Source of the DNA: Gari tellinella
Lineage: Eukaryota; Mollusca; Bivalvia; Cardiida; Psammobiidae
NCBI GenBank assembly: GCA_922989275.2
Contig: OV277866.1
Location: forward strand, 34,799,246-34,863,245
Length of the DNA stretch: 64,000 bases
Direction: 5' to 3'
Shown here: piece after piece, positions 54,148 to 64,000 of the stretch
How positions within the stretch are numbered: position 1 is the first letter of the stretch
How the letters are laid out: each line of letters begins with the position of its first letter
Translations under genes and position numbers: made by a program
The notes under the pieces: generated by a model
Told to the model about the DNA's origin: nothing
What the model saw: the letters and a program-made list of their open reading frames with translations, nothing else
Databases searched by the model: none

Positions 54148-55330
54148 ATGCAATGCCACATACAACAAGACTATAGAATGATTCGTTTGTAAAAGTGTTT
54201 AACGATAGTGCATGAGTGTAAAGGTTTTATCCTCTAAAAGGCAACTCAAATCTTGTATTAGATACAACACAACATTTTAATAATGACGTGATTTTATGAG
54301 TAATGCAACTATAATTGGGAGATCCATTGCGGATTTGTATGATTTTTATCTTCAAAAAAGAAAAAGCAGATACTAGTTTTAAAAACAACATGGATACAAT
54401 CTGTAACTTGCATTCAAACTTAAACCTTTTTATAATTTACTATTTATCTTCACATATTACATTATGTACACGTGAAGTTAGTGACAAACCCATCTGCAGT
54501 ATCATCCCTAATATGTGGTTCGTGTCAATGTGATGTATATTACATTGCTAGACCTTTTAAATGATGTTTTGCTTACTTTTAAATAACAGTCTCTGAATAC
54601 AAACCTGACGCTTAGTATCACGGCTTAAAAATGTAACAGTTAATATAGAATGGAAAAGTTGGACAATGATATATATTATACTTTTGAAGAATATTATAAT
54701 GCATCGTGATAAGATATGGAATAGTTTAATTAGCTCTAATAGTCATCATTATCTTCATACATTTGCCTGGAAATCCAGACAAATGACACTTATACTCAGT
54801 AGCATGTATGCAGAAAATAGTGGGAATAGTGCTTTGTGATTGTAAGTAGCCTCTCCGTGTTGTTGTTACCTGTCACTAGAATCGTCTTTTCACGAGCCCT
54901 TTCGCCTCGTGAAGACGATTCCAATGAGATGCAACACATGAACATATAGAGGACGTGATTAAATCTAGAGCCCTGTTGTTATCAATATCGATTACTAATC
55001 ATAGTACATACAATAGTGTTATTAAATAAGTACATAAGTCGAGCTTCGGAATCTCGAACTCGCATAAGTCGACCTTGCTTTATATCTGCTGTTTAATTAC
55101 TTTGTTTTAATATTATATTTAAATCGAGCATGTCCGTATTCCAAAGCCAAAACATGGTTAGTGATAGTTTAGCCTTGAAACACGCACATGATCGACTTCT
55201 ACGAGTTCAAGACATCAAAGCTACACTAATTAAAACATATTCAAATATTTAAAACGTAAATTAGCGCAACACAATAGATTTGTTGTCCGTTGACCTGTAT
55301 TTGCACTTACTAAAATCGTCTCTGTTGATA
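54148..55330. other. 3' flank of the array, no gene seen
   Basis: AT-rich, with no paralogous copy elsewhere in the window. A strong hairpin, gaatcgtctt..cacgag / ctcgtgaagacgattc, lies at about 54881-54922. It carries the same GACGATTCCAA.GAGATG words as the MITE cores at 268-839 and 37123-37720. Confidence 0.5.
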
Positions 55331-55339
55331 TCGCATACT

Positions 55340-55640
55340 GATTTACTCATTGAGCAATCATAGAGTCTCTCAGTTTAAAGGCTCTTGTAATAAAATTAGC
55401 GATTGTGAGTGTATCTCTTTCACTAGCAGCAGTCATAATCTCATAAAACAACATTAAGTGAACTGTCCTCTGCAACCATGTAAGTTTGAAATACTCTTTG
55501 CGTAAATCACTGTACGCTGGGCAGACTAGAAACATATGAAATGTGTCCTCAACGACGTGGATCTGATTACTATGACACTGAAAATAGTGTATATATCAAG
55601 ACGGGAAGCTGCGACTTAGACGAGACGACATTTCAAAAAA
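55340..55640 (-). pseudogene. 3' end of a LINE reverse-transcriptase gene
   Basis: It reads VVEDTFHMFLVCPAYSDLRK and EYFKLTWLQRTVHLML. This is the C-terminal zinc-like H-x3-x2-C region of jockey/CR1-type LINEs. Only about 80 codons remain. It is not the same subfamily as 46643-51760 (HFLFICSVYADLRD there). Confidence 0.6.
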
Positions 55641-55649
55641 TAACTCTCA

Positions 55650-56100
55650 CAAATATCTATATGATTTAATTTGAGAGTATATATTGTTTACTTTATTGTT
55701 TTTGGTTGTGTTGAGCAAACTCCGATGCATACCCTGCAATGACCACGGTGTTTTGGATATATATTTGTTCAGTACGATGTGTCGAACAGAGATATAATTA
55801 ATATGAGTATATAGACTTTTATTCACTTCACAGATAATTAATATACTCACGGAATTTAAAAACCGTGCATGGTTGAAATTTGTGCTAAATGTACACGTTT
55901 TCAATTAGCTCACGTAAAGGCGGTTTATACAATTGAATAAAGTGTGTAGAATGTATTGGTTACCCTTTTCGTAAAAGTTACGTTCATTTGCGTGTCGAAA
56001 GACGTTTGTCTATTTTAGCATAAATTGGTCAGGGCACTCATTTGTACGGTACATGCAACATGTTTTTAATGTACATGGGTTGTTATTGAAGTAAATCATC
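55650..56100. other. No gene recognised
   Basis: AT-rich sequence, no repeats or coding signal seen. Confidence 0.4.
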
Positions 56101-56130
56101 GAAAAAAAAGTAAGGTTTGTTGTATCAACC

Positions 56131-56787
56131 ATGACGGCTATGCCACGGCTGTCTGAAAATGCACGTTTACGTTCAGTCAGCATATTAGAGGCTGCAATGA
56201 AGAAAAAATGATATCGCAGACCGATTTGGCCTACATCGTAAGATCATGTCGTCATTATAGAGACGTATCGACAAATTGGCAATGCTCGTGAGAATCTGCA
56301 ACCAGGAATACCGCTATTTTCGTAACGTCGACAAGATATGTATATTCCCGTTGCACATGTGCGTGATCGTTTTCAGTCTTCAAACTTTACGGCTAGAAAC
56401 ATTCGACGACTTTGTCTAATCAGCAGGAGGACAAAGCTGAAAAAGTATGCTAATTTTGAATCCGTCTTCGACGTCCTACTGTACTTACCGTTCTGACGCC
56501 AAACCCGCCATATTGTCTTACAGCATGACAGCGCTCATCCACACGTCTTTCGCGTGCGTTTTCACGACCTTCCTACAGAAAAAAAACATCCAAGTCTCAT
56601 CCGAGTCCATGCTTGGGATGCGAGTGGACGTCGTTTGCGACGTCTATCGAACCATTCATTGACGTTGGAACAGCTGGCTGATTGTTTAGTCATGGTATGG
56701 AATTACATTGTTCGCAGCGTTGGCAATGTCCATTCGACGGTGATGTCGTGCTTGTTTGATGCAAACGGAGGACACATGCGTTGTTAA
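56131..56787 (+). pseudogene. Tc1/mariner-type transposase remnant
   Basis: It starts MTAMPRLSENARLRSVSILE, typical of the N-terminal helix-turn-helix of Tc1-like transposases, with many stops and frame changes after it. It ends ASGRRLRRLSNHSLTLEQLA and MSCLFDANGGHMRC, the C-terminal pattern of the family. The middle, including most of the DDE core, is decayed or deleted. No inverted ends were identified. Confidence 0.6.
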
Positions 56788-56799
56788 TTGTGTGACATG

Positions 56800-57854
56800 G
56801 GTCTTGACCCTTAATGTCGAAAAAGCATGGTAGTGTAATCATGATTGACATCACACATTAATGACTCGTATGAAATGTTAGATTGATGTTTAATATAACA
56901 TGGTAACAAAGTCAATTTATATCTGGATTGTTATTCCTTAGTATTATTTAGAAAGTTATTCCCAATGCACAGTTTTTACATTCCGTGAGTATATATGGTT
57001 ATTGTAGTTCGGAAATTACGTATGTATAATATCAAACTATGTTTTTAATCTGGTGGCTGGTGGAAGTTTAAAGCGAATGTCATGTAATTCAGAATCTAAA
57101 AATGCATCTCGTGATATCCGATTTACATGAGGCTCTTATAATTATTCAATAATGCATATTTTGTGGTACGCATGAGACGGAGAGAGGTGGTGTGTGCATG
57201 ATGCGTCCGTTGAGGAAAGGGTTATCTTGGCAATAAATAGCTTGAAAGACGGATATATGTTTTGAACAATTGCTGACGAGGAGTATATAGGCACTAAGCT
57301 TGGATCACCAATCGTGAGCTAATTTGACATGTGTAATACTTAATAACCTAGGTATGGTTCACATGCGAGATTCTGGCGGAATTCTCTTTCTGCACCATTT
57401 ACACTTCAGTGTTTTTTCAGTGTCAAAACCGATATTTACTTAAAGCATGATCAAAGTAAAGTACAAGGTGCCTGTATGAATCACCTGCCAGGAAAACTGT
57501 TATATGGCCCTATATCTGTAGCGCGTTCAGTTACCGTATCGATTACATAAAAAAACGTAACAATTTAACTAAAACGACCCGTTTGCACGATATCGATTGC
57601 GAACGGCACGAACGGCCTCAGAGGTAGTGAGCCAAGGTGAACGAGAAAAAAACAAACTGGCGACCAAATGAGTTTATAAAAAACAGGGAACAGTCCCAAA
57701 TTGTTTACGTTATTAAAATGAATGAATATGCAAACATTGTTTTTATATAAGCTTAATATTTCTGCCCCTGGCATCTATATATTTGGAGGCATAGATCGTA
57801 TAGTGATTGCCCTGTCCATTCATGCGTCCTTCCTTCCGTCCGTCCGTCAGTGTA
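56800..57854. other. No gene recognised
   Basis: Non-coding AT-rich sequence. A short run of ccgtccgtccgtc lies at about 57837-57849. Confidence 0.4.
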
Positions 57855-58500
57855 TACGAGGTTTACCAGAATTTACCGTTTTTACCATTTTTTTCTAGCA
57901 TCAGCACATCCTACTCAAAATACAGTAGTTGCCTTGGCCTCGACCTTGAACTAATTTGGAGTTTGAATATTGTGAATAGGCTATTTCTTGGGTAACCAGA
58001 TTTTCCCGTTTCATCTAGCGTCAACATTACTGACTACAAAGGCTTTGATACTTGTATGGTTGTTTGTCTTGGACCACTACGAACCTTGATTGTGACCTTG
58101 AATTTGAGCTTATTTTGAATTCGAGTATTTTAAGTCGGATATTTCTAGGTTAACTAAGTTTTACTATTTCGTATAATGTCAATACTAAAGGCTACTATTA
58201 TTTGATACGTATGTAGCTGTTGCCTTGGACCACTACCAATCCACCCGTATTACCAAATCTTTATTTTGACATTTACCTTAACTGAGTTGGACTCAGAATG
58301 GTTAAAATGGACTAAGTTGGACTCAGAATAGTTAAAATGGGTAGTTTTTAGTTAATAAAATTTGACGCTTTGGTCTAGCGTTTACACTACTGACTACAAT
58401 GCTTTGATACTTATTTATTTCTGCCTTTGACCATGACAAATTCACCCATGTCTCAATTTGACTTTGACCATTACCTAAGTTGGACTCAGCAACAATGAAC
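57855..58500. repeat. Degenerate ~170-190-bp tandem repeats
   Basis: Roughly four diverged units, each with a gttaac.agattttaccgttt-like start, ctagcgtcaa, actactgactacaaaggctttgatact, and ccttggacca...gaccttga. Starts lie near 57860, 57990, 58155 and 58355. It resembles the inner repeats of mollusc DNA transposons, but no ends were found. Confidence 0.5.
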
Positions 58501-58780
58501 AACTTGATAAAACTGGAGTCTGGTAAATATCCCCAACGTGTTTCTAAAATCCGTCCAACGGTTTTATATTGTATTTATATATAAGACTGGTTTGAGGGAA
58601 ATTCTTAATATGAAATTGAATCAGAAGAAAATTGTTCTACATTTGTCAACCTAAGACATGGTGTAGAGGAAACTTTTATAGTCGATATGATATTAACACC
58701 CATCATGTAAACACATATTTAGCTTTGACAAAAAACACCTTTAAACACATTAATATCTACATATACATATCAATAATTCG

Positions 58781-59188
58781 TTATCTTCTAAATAAGAAAA
58801 TATGATATCGTCGTTTTAAGTCAGTATTTTCGTTTGAATATGTCATGAAAAAATTAAGGTTACACATCACGTATGCATGCCCATTAGAAACAAGTGTATA
58901 TGTTTCACATAGAATCGGTATTGTCAACAACATTGCCATAGAGTAGAAGGGTATAATATATATGAAATCGCCTAGGTGTCTTCTTACTTTAACACGACTC
59001 GAAACGTTCGGAATATAAACCATAAATACCGAGAAATGGTCTTTTTCCCGCGATAATGCACGGCAAATGCGGCTTTCAAACGGCTGTTCGATTTGCTCCC
59101 ACACTCGTAATTTATTAATGAAATTTCTTAAACCACGTGAAGTAGTACGCACGTAGTAAATCTGACTCCACGTTTCAGCTGCACTCAC
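58781..59188 (-). CDS. Unrecognised 135-residue ORF
   Basis: The longest open frame of the right-hand 10 kb. It has a charged N-terminal half (RTTSRGLRNFINKLRVWEQI) and a hydrophobic segment (FIYIIPFYSMAMLLTIPI). No family was recognised. No introns, neighbours or paralogue support it, so it may be chance. Confidence 0.2.
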   Translation of the reverse strand: MSAAETWSQIYYVRTTSRGLRNFINKLRVWEQIEQPFESRICRALSREKDHFSVFMVYIPNVSSRVKVRRHLGDFIYIIPFYSMAMLLTIPILCETYTLVSNGHAYVMCNLNFFMTYSNENTDLKRRYHIFLFRR

Positions 59189-60653
59189 GGTTCAAATTAA
59201 TTTCACAATTGTGAAAGCGATTACCTTGGCATAAAGAATCCAGGACATGATGCAAATTATATCGTTGTTCACTTCATTGTGGAAGATAAAACATTATTGA
59301 TTTGGAATTGGTTTTCGATTCAGCTTTTGCCTTTTACTCGTAAAACATTAGCGGTGAAAGTCGTGTAAGTAAATATAACAGCCAAAATGGGAAAGCCACT
59401 TAAACATGTTTGGCTTATTCTCCGGGAAAAGTATTTTTGCTTACAAAAAACTCGTGTTAGAATTAAAATAACAAATGTGTAGGTGTACATTATGGTGCAT
59501 TAGATCAAACTAACTATTTTGTTATTTCTTAATTATAAAATATGCTCTTACAGAATATGTTGAACTTTACGGGCCTTTTTCCAAGATAAGCATTAGCCGC
59601 TTTAATGTTATGGATGAGTGCGCACAGAAAGACATAAATAAAAACGATTGACCTGAGAGGGGTTTGGTTCCAGCCGGTCCAGGGCCTCATTGTGTTAGGG
59701 GAGATGGGATGAGGGGTGGCTATGCCCTTTACAGAAAATGACCATATTGCAGGCTCGTGTAATTCATATAGAGTGATAACACTTTGAGATTTATGGCTAT
59801 TGAAGGTACCTTTACCCTTTCAATCCTAAATTTCTCTTGTGGGTGGTTATCTTCCTTTTGAATTTTTCTAGTACATGTATTTTAAACCAGTCTACTGTTA
59901 CGGGTTTGGTATGACAACAAAAAACAATAAAAAAAGTCAGAATAAGTTTGTATTTTTTTAAACAGAAGAGAAGTTGAATATGAATGACAAACAGTTTTGG
60001 ATTTAGAACAGACGCGGCGTATGATTTTAATCGAAACTGTTTGCAAATGTAAGCCAAATAATGTGGATTCCCGGGCCTACGAACGTATAGGTAGCTACGC
60101 GCCTGACAATTGTGAGACATTCGTGTACATAGTTATCTTTGACAAAAGTCCGTAGATGTCGAACTATTAAATTATTGCATTGCTTATTTCATTTTAAATT
60201 GTTTGTAATAAGACTCTTGTCTGTATCGGTCTACTAAAAATTGTACTGGAACTATGATCAGAATAGTGGATTTAAGATTCATTCGGCATATATGTTTTAC
60301 GTTTGGTGTGTATTCTGAATAAAGGTAATCAATTATGTCTTTTTTCTATTACTCCGTGACAAGTTGTTTGTCGATTATATATTCTGTTGGTATTTCTTTC
60401 CAGATAACATCATAGTTCAAATACAGAAATGAGCATAGCCAAAAGGTTATGAAGCAGATTATCTGCAAATTAATTCAGCGTATAATCAGCACATTCCTGA
60501 CTGCCAATTTAATTAAATTTCCAAATCCTAAGACTTTTTTTACATATTTGTGTTTAGTATCGTTTAATATTTGGAAAAGTAATATATAGTTATGTAGCAT
60601 ACTAAATCTATATAACGACTAAAACGTGTGGCGTAGACTAAAGTTAACCCATT

Positions 60654-60880
60654 TATGCCAAGGGAATTCTTCCATGCTTATGTAAAAATGTATTAGTTTA
60701 GTATATTTTGTATATAAAGGGCGCATGATCTAAAGTTTTATTTTCGTTGTGTTTTATATTGAATTTACTATCAGCAAACAGTGCAGACTCTGATCATACA
60801 CCATATTATGCGGCGTCTTATTAGAGTCTACACGTTTTGTCTATGTTCTATATATGGGACCGTGGACACAAATGGGTGAC
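60654..60880. repeat. Palindromic MITE, full length
   Basis: The ends acccatttatgcc / acacaaatgggt are roughly complementary. The inner arm gtgcagactctgatca pairs imperfectly with ttattagagtctacac. Same family as 36040-36248. Confidence 0.55.
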
Positions 60881-60987
60881 ACATTCCAATCGTTATTCCA
60901 ATTCGTCTGCTTCAATATTGATGTCTGCAATACCGTTTCAAAGTTAGATTTAAGGCAATATGACTGAAGAAATTTCGAAATGAGTGC

Positions 60988-61052
60988 CAAGCAGTTTGGG
61001 TCCTAATCAGACGCCGCGTAGTTCGCGGCGTCTTATCAAGAACCAAACTGTT
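60988..61052. repeat. Palindromic hairpin
   Basis: cagtttgggtcctaatcaga, then cgccgcgtagttcgcggcg, then tcttatcaagaaccaaactg: a stem of more than 20 bp with few mismatches. Similar to the module at 30650-30700. Confidence 0.65.
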
Positions 61053-62039
61053 TGCAAACGCGCTTTATGATGTCATTGAGAGTGAAAGGGTTAACTACTA
61101 AAACCTCCCTGTCTGGACAAAACGTCATATATGAATGTTAAAACAGTGTCGAAATATTTGTTGTCTATATATGTCGATATTGGTTGCAATTGGTCGCCTT
61201 TATGGACGATATTGTGCTCTAAGAAACGGATTAAAGTGGCCTCTAGTTGTCGTCTGTCTTCAACATAATGTTAAAGTGGAAACAAACCCAATGCATTTTC
61301 TGATTTAAAGATCGTTTGCCATAATAAATGTTCAATACTTGACTTAGATTTAACAATATATTTACATGCTTATTTTGAAAATGATTTTACCACTAAAATT
61401 TAACAGTTGTATATCACAAAACTTGCTCACATTAAAACTTTTAAAATGGTTCACCAATTTAAATTCAGTAAAGTGTCGAGACAAACTATCCGGCTCAATA
61501 TAAAGTATTTTACATACACTTCGTACCATTTAATTACAACGGTAATAACACCATACCCGTGTACAAAGTCATAAACATGTACTATATAAATGTCAATCTC
61601 AATACAATGTCATGTACTGTACTTTTTTCAAGCTTAAAGACATTACATGACCAAGCTGGGGTGGTAACACCTAGTACCGTAGGAAGTTTGAATCAAAGCA
61701 TGGAGCCCATGCACTTACTCGGCGATCGTCTAGACAAGGAAGCATGCAGGCGTCTCATGTGAGGCCCGCACCTAATACTCTCAACAAAAACAATTAAAGA
61801 GGCAAATATATAGGGTAAAGCAAATAAATAAACTTAAGTTCATTCATAGGATGTTTAACAGTATCATGTAAAATAACATGTTTACTTAATTGTAGGGTAC
61901 TTCTCTCTTTCGAAAAGAAGAAAACGATATCACAACTCTCCTTAAAACACAACTACCATAAAATGTTAGTTTGCCAGACTAGGTAGTTGGGGTAACAAAC
62001 ATCAAAACCAAGAGCCCCACCTAATAGGTTCTGCTCTTT

Positions 62040-62600
62040 AATTACAGCTAGTATCGTGCGTGTCCATTGCATGCATTAATCACTTTCTGGCATCTGCGGG
62101 GAAAGCTGAGAATTACCTTGCGGATGTATGCCATGGGTAGTCTGTGTCATCCTTCAATAAACATGTCTTTAAGCTCCTGGACAGTCCTAAAGTGCCAATC
62201 TTTACTTGATTTGCAACGTTGCTGCATGTACTATGCATACTCAATGTGTTTGAGATTGAATGCCCCTGCTGACCAGTCAGTCCGCTCTTTGCCATCCTGC
62301 TCCATGTACTGGTCCACCATACGTGATCGGTCCGGGTGAGCATTGTCGTCTGTCGGGTTGAAGCCTGGACCCAAAATTCCAGCGTAAGCGGGCTCAATAG
62401 CGTCTAGAGCCCAGATTTGTATGACGTGAAGGTCCGTGCAACCATTTTAGGAGATGCCCCCCATACGATCCCTGACCCTTTTCTGGGTTGGCCATGCACT
62501 GCCACCATGGAGGAAGTATACCCTGTAGAAGTATCCGGCCGGCTCGCGATTTATCTTGTCGTCCAAAATCGGTCAATCAGCGGCGCTCGCTGGCCGCTAG
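62040..62600 (-). pseudogene. Tc1-type transposase remnant
   Basis: On the minus strand it shows GKGSGIVWGAS-like, then NAHPDRSRMVDQYMEQDG, HFRTVQELKDMFIEG and HRLPMAYIRKVILSFPRRCQ. These match the second half of the DDE domain and the C-terminus of Tc1 transposases. Several frameshifts and stops. It is a different lineage from 56131-56787. Confidence 0.6.
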
Positions 62601-62619
62601 AAAACAACGTTTTTCCGAA

Positions 62620-62975
62620 AGTTAGGTGTTAATAGAAATGCTTTTAATGTCATCTTTTCGTTATAAATTTTAATACAGATGTTTTATTAGACAATAATCT
62701 TACGCGTAGTACAAAATTTGAGGCGATAGCTTATAAATTGTTAGTTTAGTGAGGTTTTGAAAATGAGAGAAAAACGTATTTTTTCGTTTACCTACGAAGT
62801 TTGGTGTTAATAGAAATGCTTTTAATGTCATCTTTTCGTTATAAATTTTAATACAGATGTTTTATTAGACCATGATCTTACGCGTAGTACACAATTTGAG
62901 GCGATAGCTTATAAATTGTTAGTATAGTGAGGTTTTGAACATGAGAGAAAAACGTATTTTTTCGTTTACCTACGA
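62620..62975. repeat. 178-bp direct tandem duplication
   Basis: Two copies (62620-62797, 62798-62975) beginning gtt.ggtgttaatagaaatgc and ending cgtttacctacgaag, with about 4 differences. Confidence 0.85.
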
Positions 62976-62994
62976 AGCTTGTGTGTGTCTATAT

Positions 62995-63108
62995 TTATCT
63001 GCCACTGTCTGTTTGCCTCTTGTCTGTCTCTCTATCTGTCTGTTTTTCTCTTATCTCTGTCTGTCAGTCTCTCGCTTCTTCTTTTCTGTCTCCATCTTTC
63101 TGTATGAA

Positions 63109-63141
<33 letters not shown>

Positions 63142-63145
63142 GATG
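62995..63145. repeat. TCTG/TCTC microsatellite
   Basis: Imperfect tetranucleotide repeat of tctg, purest at about 63108-63132. The open frames here are repeat artefacts. Confidence 0.85.
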
Positions 63146-64000
63146 ATCCTCATGCGGAGAAAAGATAAAATGTGTCATAAAGAGCTTAATTTGAAAAAGG
63201 GGTAAACTATATTTCAAGAGACATACTATATGAATCCGACATTTTTGCAGCCTGGTCTGGATTACAACTGTTTGCAATTGCAATAGTCATCATGTTACTG
63301 GTATTCAGTAATGAGAGGGTTAATCCAGTCATCAACCAAAACAGGTGCATTGATATTGGTCTTTTTTTTTTTTTTTTTTTTTCAATTCATTTCTATTATC
63401 TTTATTTTTGTGATTTGTATAATATATAAAAATCATGCGGTTACAGAAGTCAAAAACACATGTTCAAGTTACACGCACGGGTAGCATTGATCTTTTTTAT
63501 TAAAGAGGAAACCCCCTGGTGTCCAGTTCCCTAACAAGCACTTCATAGATAATCGGCATGTTCAAGAAGCATGGACTTCATGCTGGGAGAGTTTTATGAC
63601 GCTTATAAATGGCCTGCTAATTGTGTACGGTTACGTAATGTGTCACATTCCTTTGTGATGTGTAATATGGTAGACATGTAGTTTACAGATGAATAGCCCT
63701 AGTTCATTATTTAACCACAATTTCTTGATGATTTTATTCTTAAATAAACGTCTATTACCTTTGTAGGTCATCATTACTTTTTTCGCTTCAAGAAAACCCC
63801 TGGTATTTTTACAACCGAAAGATAAGTGTCACGGCTTTATATCAAGACCTTTTTTTAATATAATTATATATATATATATATATATATCGGACGAAAATTA
63901 TGGATTAAATTCAAGTTTTTGAAACGGGACGTACGTTGTATTTATTTCGCGATCGCCTGCTCTCGTTTATCGACTATTTCATTTGGCAATCGCTCTTTAA
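63146..64000. other. Non-coding right edge
   Basis: No gene was seen. It contains a 22-base T-run (63361-63382) and an AT dinucleotide run (about 63863-63888). Confidence 0.5.

Larger units (their letters stand above)
59190..62030. other. Non-coding region with palindromic MITEs
   Basis: No gene was recognised. It contains three members of the palindromic ACGCCGCG family: about 59985-60055 (degenerate), 60654-60880 (full length, related to 36040-36248) and 60988-61052 (perfect stem agacgccgcg / cgcggcgtct). Confidence 0.5.

Noticed and set aside
59812..60120. 102-residue minus-strand ORF
   Set aside because: Overlaps a palindromic MITE remnant, has no motif and no splice support.
62935..63283. 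Serine/leucine/cysteine-rich ORFs
   Set aside because: Products of the TCTG microsatellite in several frames.

Overview
This window looks like nuclear DNA of an invertebrate animal, most likely a bivalve mollusc. The evidence is AT-rich sequence, spliced exons with GT-AG (and one GC-AG) introns, a PARP14-like ADP-ribosyltransferase gene family in tandem, and a mollusc-style load of LINE, Penelope-like, SINE, MITE and Tc1 elements. The taxon is an inference. No rRNA, tRNA gene or CRISPR array was seen. There are no bacterial-type operons; the only gene-dense block is virus-derived.

The backbone is a tandem array of three diverged copies of one PARP14-like gene, called A, B and C here. A is an exon-2 remnant (1494-1618), a WWE exon with a stop (7719-7904) and a cut-off exon 3 (30964-30985). 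B has a WWE exon (31693-31878), exon 3 (34124-34266) and two catalytic exons (35590-35767, 36639-36976). C has exon 1 (38425-38624), exon 2 (38865-38989), a WWE exon (39707-39892), exon 3 (42132-42274) and two catalytic exons (52992-53169, 53846-54147). Because the copies are paralogous, an insertion in one can be read against empty sites in the others, and this fixes many element ends.

The main insertion is a decayed 20.8-kb virus-like element (8654-29493) in an intron of copy A. It has 270-bp terminal inverted repeats, an apparent 5-bp target duplication and empty sites in B and C. It carries a small zinc-binding protein, a protein-primed type family B DNA polymerase, a double-jelly-roll-like capsid protein, a coiled-coil/membrane protein, a large structural-like protein with a C-terminal anchor, a jelly-roll-like minor capsid candidate, a coiled-coil plus beta-head fibre candidate, and two proteins of unknown role. 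Four predicted late genes share a TTAATAAA-type motif just before the start codon. No integrase, packaging ATPase or protease was found. All genes are broken. A foreign segment (12336-14021) removes the polymerase palm and the capsid C-terminus. A 6.2-kb fold-back transposon (20510-26686) splits the last gene, and a CACTA-like element (28242-29381) sits in the right terminal repeat.

Other elements are a Tx1/L1-type LINE (2312-7195), a permuted-domain Naiad-type Penelope-like element (42328-46606) and, 36 bp away, a CR1-like LINE with a 2A-like peptide in ORF1 (46643-51760). The last 10 kb (54148-64000) holds a LINE tail, two Tc1-type transposase pseudogenes, degenerate tandem repeats, palindromic MITEs and microsatellites, with no convincing host gene.
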